A DNA stretch of 7,441 nt. Source: Bacilli bacterium (lineage in GTDB: Bacteria > Bacillota_I > Bacilli_A > RF39 > UBA660). Made by a program: the position numbers and the translations under genes. Shown here one piece after another: positions 6,425 to 7,441 of the stretch (positions within the stretch are counted from its first letter, which is position 1; every line of letters begins with the position of its first letter). Below the pieces are notes generated by a model that was not told where the DNA came from, did no database searches, and saw only the letters and a list, made by a program, of their open reading frames with translations. The DNA is taken from NCBI GenBank assembly GCA_022791215.1, contig JAAVYQ010000032.1, positions 1 to 7,441 on the forward strand, in the 5' to 3' direction.

Positions 6425-7315
6425 TTATCCTTCTTCTTTTTTTGATATTTTGTCTATGTATATGTCATAGTCTTTTTGACTTTCTTCTTCTATTGCGCGT
6501 TTTATTTCTTCTTTTGTGTTTTCTCCAAATCCTGAGAATGTTTTTTCTCCTATTATTGTGTATGGTACTGCTTTTACAATAGTACCTGTGTGCGCTCCGA
6601 ACACGTTTAGTGTTTCTTTGTTTTTGGCATTATACCATACTTCGAATTCGTACAATTTATACATGTCTCCATGTGTTGTTTTTAGTTCGTTTAAAAATTC
6701 TTTTTCGTGTTTGCAATGTGGGCACCCTTCTCCCCAAAATAGGTATATATTCACTTTTCCTTTTTCTTTTGTTATGTCAGGTATTGTTATTTTTGTGTTT
6801 TTTAGTTCTTCTAGTTTTTGTTGCTCTTCAGTTTTTTCTTGGTTTTCTTTTAGTTCAATTTTTTCTTCTAGCCATTTGATGAATTCGTTTGTTTTTTTGA
6901 AGTATGCTTCTTTGTCTTTTTCAGTGTCTATGTAGTCTGATAGTTTGCCTTTATAGAATGTCATAAATGATGGGTAGTGTTTTATGTTGTGCTTGTATTT
7001 TGTTTTTTGTATTTCTTCGTTTGTTATTTTGTATATTGTTAGGCTTTTTTCTTTTATTAATTCGTCTAATACCGCTTTGAAGTTTGTTGATGTTATATCT
7101 TCGGGTTGATAGACAAATACTACAAATGATTCTTCTTTTGTTATTAGTTTTTTTAGGTCTTCACTTTTTATTTCTTTGTATTCACTTTTATAGTTTTGGT
7201 TTGATAATTCAAATTTTTCCGCATTTATTGGTTTTATTTTATAATTATTATATATTATCATTGTTATCGATATTACTATTATTAATAGTGTAGTTATTAT
7301 TATTTTCTTTTTCAT
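6425..7315 (-). CDS. Membrane-anchored tandem thioredoxin-like protein (CPHC active site)
   Basis: A 296-residue protein with an N-terminal KKK and one membrane helix (about 4-22) with no lipobox cysteine, so it is probably tethered with its body outside the membrane. Residues ~45-152 look like a degenerate thioredoxin fold: a FVVFVYQ strand at 64-70 stands where WCxxC would follow but has no cysteines, and YPSFMTF at 114-120 matches the cis-proline strand. A charged, probably coiled linker (150-175) leads to a second thioredoxin domain with YLFWGEGCPHC at 191-201 (C198, C201) and cis-proline P251 in VPYTIIG. CPHC resembles DsbA-type active sites, so a thiol oxidation or disulfide-exchange role is plausible. 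It heads the block containing DUF5131. The start is backed by a weak AAGAAG-type site and a good lysine-plus-helix N-terminus. No DsbB/DsbD/CcdA partner is in view. Confidence 0.82.
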   Translation of the reverse strand: MKKKIIITTLLIIVISITMIIYNNYKIKPINAEKFELSNQNYKSEYKEIKSEDLKKLITKEESFVVFVYQPEDITSTNFKAVLDELIKEKSLTIYKITNEEIQKTKYKHNIKHYPSFMTFYKGKLSDYIDTEKDKEAYFKKTNEFIKWLEEKIELKENQEKTEEQQKLEELKNTKITIPDITKEKGKVNIYLFWGEGCPHCKHEKEFLNELKTTHGDMYKLYEFEVWYNAKNKETLNVFGAHTGTIVKAVPYTIIGEKTFSGFGENTKEEIKRAIEEESQKDYDIYIDKISKKEEG

Positions 7316-7333
7316 TTTATCACTTCTTTTTCT

Positions 7334-7374
7334 ATTTTATAAAAGTTATGTTCTTTTTTCAATAATTTCGTCAA
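7334..7374 (-). promoter_or_regulatory. Probable promoter of the thioredoxin-like / DUF5131 block
   Basis: Two arrangements compete on the minus strand. TTGAAA (7357-7362) lies 17 bases from TAAAAT (7334-7339), giving a start near 7327 and a very short leader of about 12 bases. Alternatively TTGACG (7369-7374) is 17 bases from ACATAA (7346-7351), with a better -35 but poor -10 and a leader of about 24 bases. At least one is likely used, because hairpins lie immediately upstream. Confidence 0.45.
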
Positions 7375-7375
7375 G

Positions 7376-7396
7376 AAAAATGAAAACAAGTTTTCA
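7376..7396 (-). terminator. AT-rich hairpin followed by T run (possible terminator of a gene beyond the right edge)
   Basis: Bases 7381-7386 and 7391-7396 (TGAAAA / TTTTCA) form a 6-bp stem with a 4-base loop. On the minus strand the stem is followed by TTTTT (7376-7380), the form of an intrinsic terminator. The stem is weak, but it acts alongside the stronger hairpin at 7400-7417. The gene it would serve lies outside the window. Confidence 0.4.
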
Positions 7397-7399
7397 TAA

Positions 7400-7417
7400 G
7401 AACCACTAAAGTGGTTC
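7400..7417. terminator. GC-richer hairpin, possibly bidirectional terminator
   Basis: GAACCAC and GTGGTTC form a perfect 7-bp stem around a TAAA loop. On the plus strand it is followed by ACTTTTTA, on the minus strand by TTCTTAT, so the better T run is on the plus side, yet no plus-strand gene ends here. It most likely closes a minus-strand gene lying to the right, together with the adjacent hairpin. The rest of 7418-7441 shows nothing I can call. Confidence 0.45.
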
Positions 7418-7441
7418 ACTTTTTATCCTAAAAAGGTATAA

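Noticed and set aside
1..7441. CRISPR arrays, tRNA or rRNA genes, insertion sequences, riboswitches
   Set aside because: I saw no regularly spaced repeats, cloverleaf-like segments, transposase motifs or terminal inverted repeats. The gaps (396-488, 885-982, 4801-4872, 5656-5682, 7316-7441) are short and accounted for by promoters, hairpins or nothing visible.

Overview
The window is a compact, AT-rich stretch (hand counts of sample blocks give roughly 24-32% G+C) in which every credible gene lies on the minus strand, so transcription runs from the right edge to the left. AAGGAG-type ribosome binding sites, short overlaps, TTGACA/TATAAT-like and extended -10 promoters, a YtxH-family protein and a WHG-type TetR regulator all point to a low-GC member of the Bacillota. 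The radical-SAM-type proteins suggest an anaerobe. Tryptophans are encoded by TGG, and a TGA stop lies in a stop/start overlap, so the standard bacterial code applies. The species cannot be named from this sequence.

Reading in the direction of transcription, the right edge (7316-7441) is non-coding and holds two hairpins and a likely promoter. A three-gene block follows. It contains a membrane-anchored protein with two thioredoxin-like domains, only the second carrying a CPHC active site (6425-7315); a DUF5131 (phage Gp37/Gp68-like) cysteine-motif protein (5683-6420); and an uncharacterised protein with an HEXXH zinc-peptidase motif (4873-5655), which may also have its own extended -10 promoter. 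The first two genes are four bases apart and look like one operon. The third may be read with them.

Next is a self-contained exporter cassette: a strong promoter overlapped by a 12-bp palindrome (4829-4868), a TetR regulator (4225-4800), an ABC ATPase (3290-4228) and two ABC-2 type permeases (2118-3290 and 983-2131). The four genes overlap by 4, 1 and 14 bases, which implies translational coupling and a fixed complex of ATPase plus permease heterodimer. The expected logic is that an unknown ligand releases the regulator from the palindrome and switches on the exporter.

The left part holds a small YtxH-like envelope protein (489-884) followed by a hairpin terminator. Last is the first 131 codons of a radical SAM enzyme (1-395), driven by an extended -10 promoter and cut by the window edge.

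Most of this is ordinary accessory Bacillota content. The least explained part is the thioredoxin-like / DUF5131 / HEXXH trio, where redox, Fe-S and metallopeptidase features sit together without a known system.
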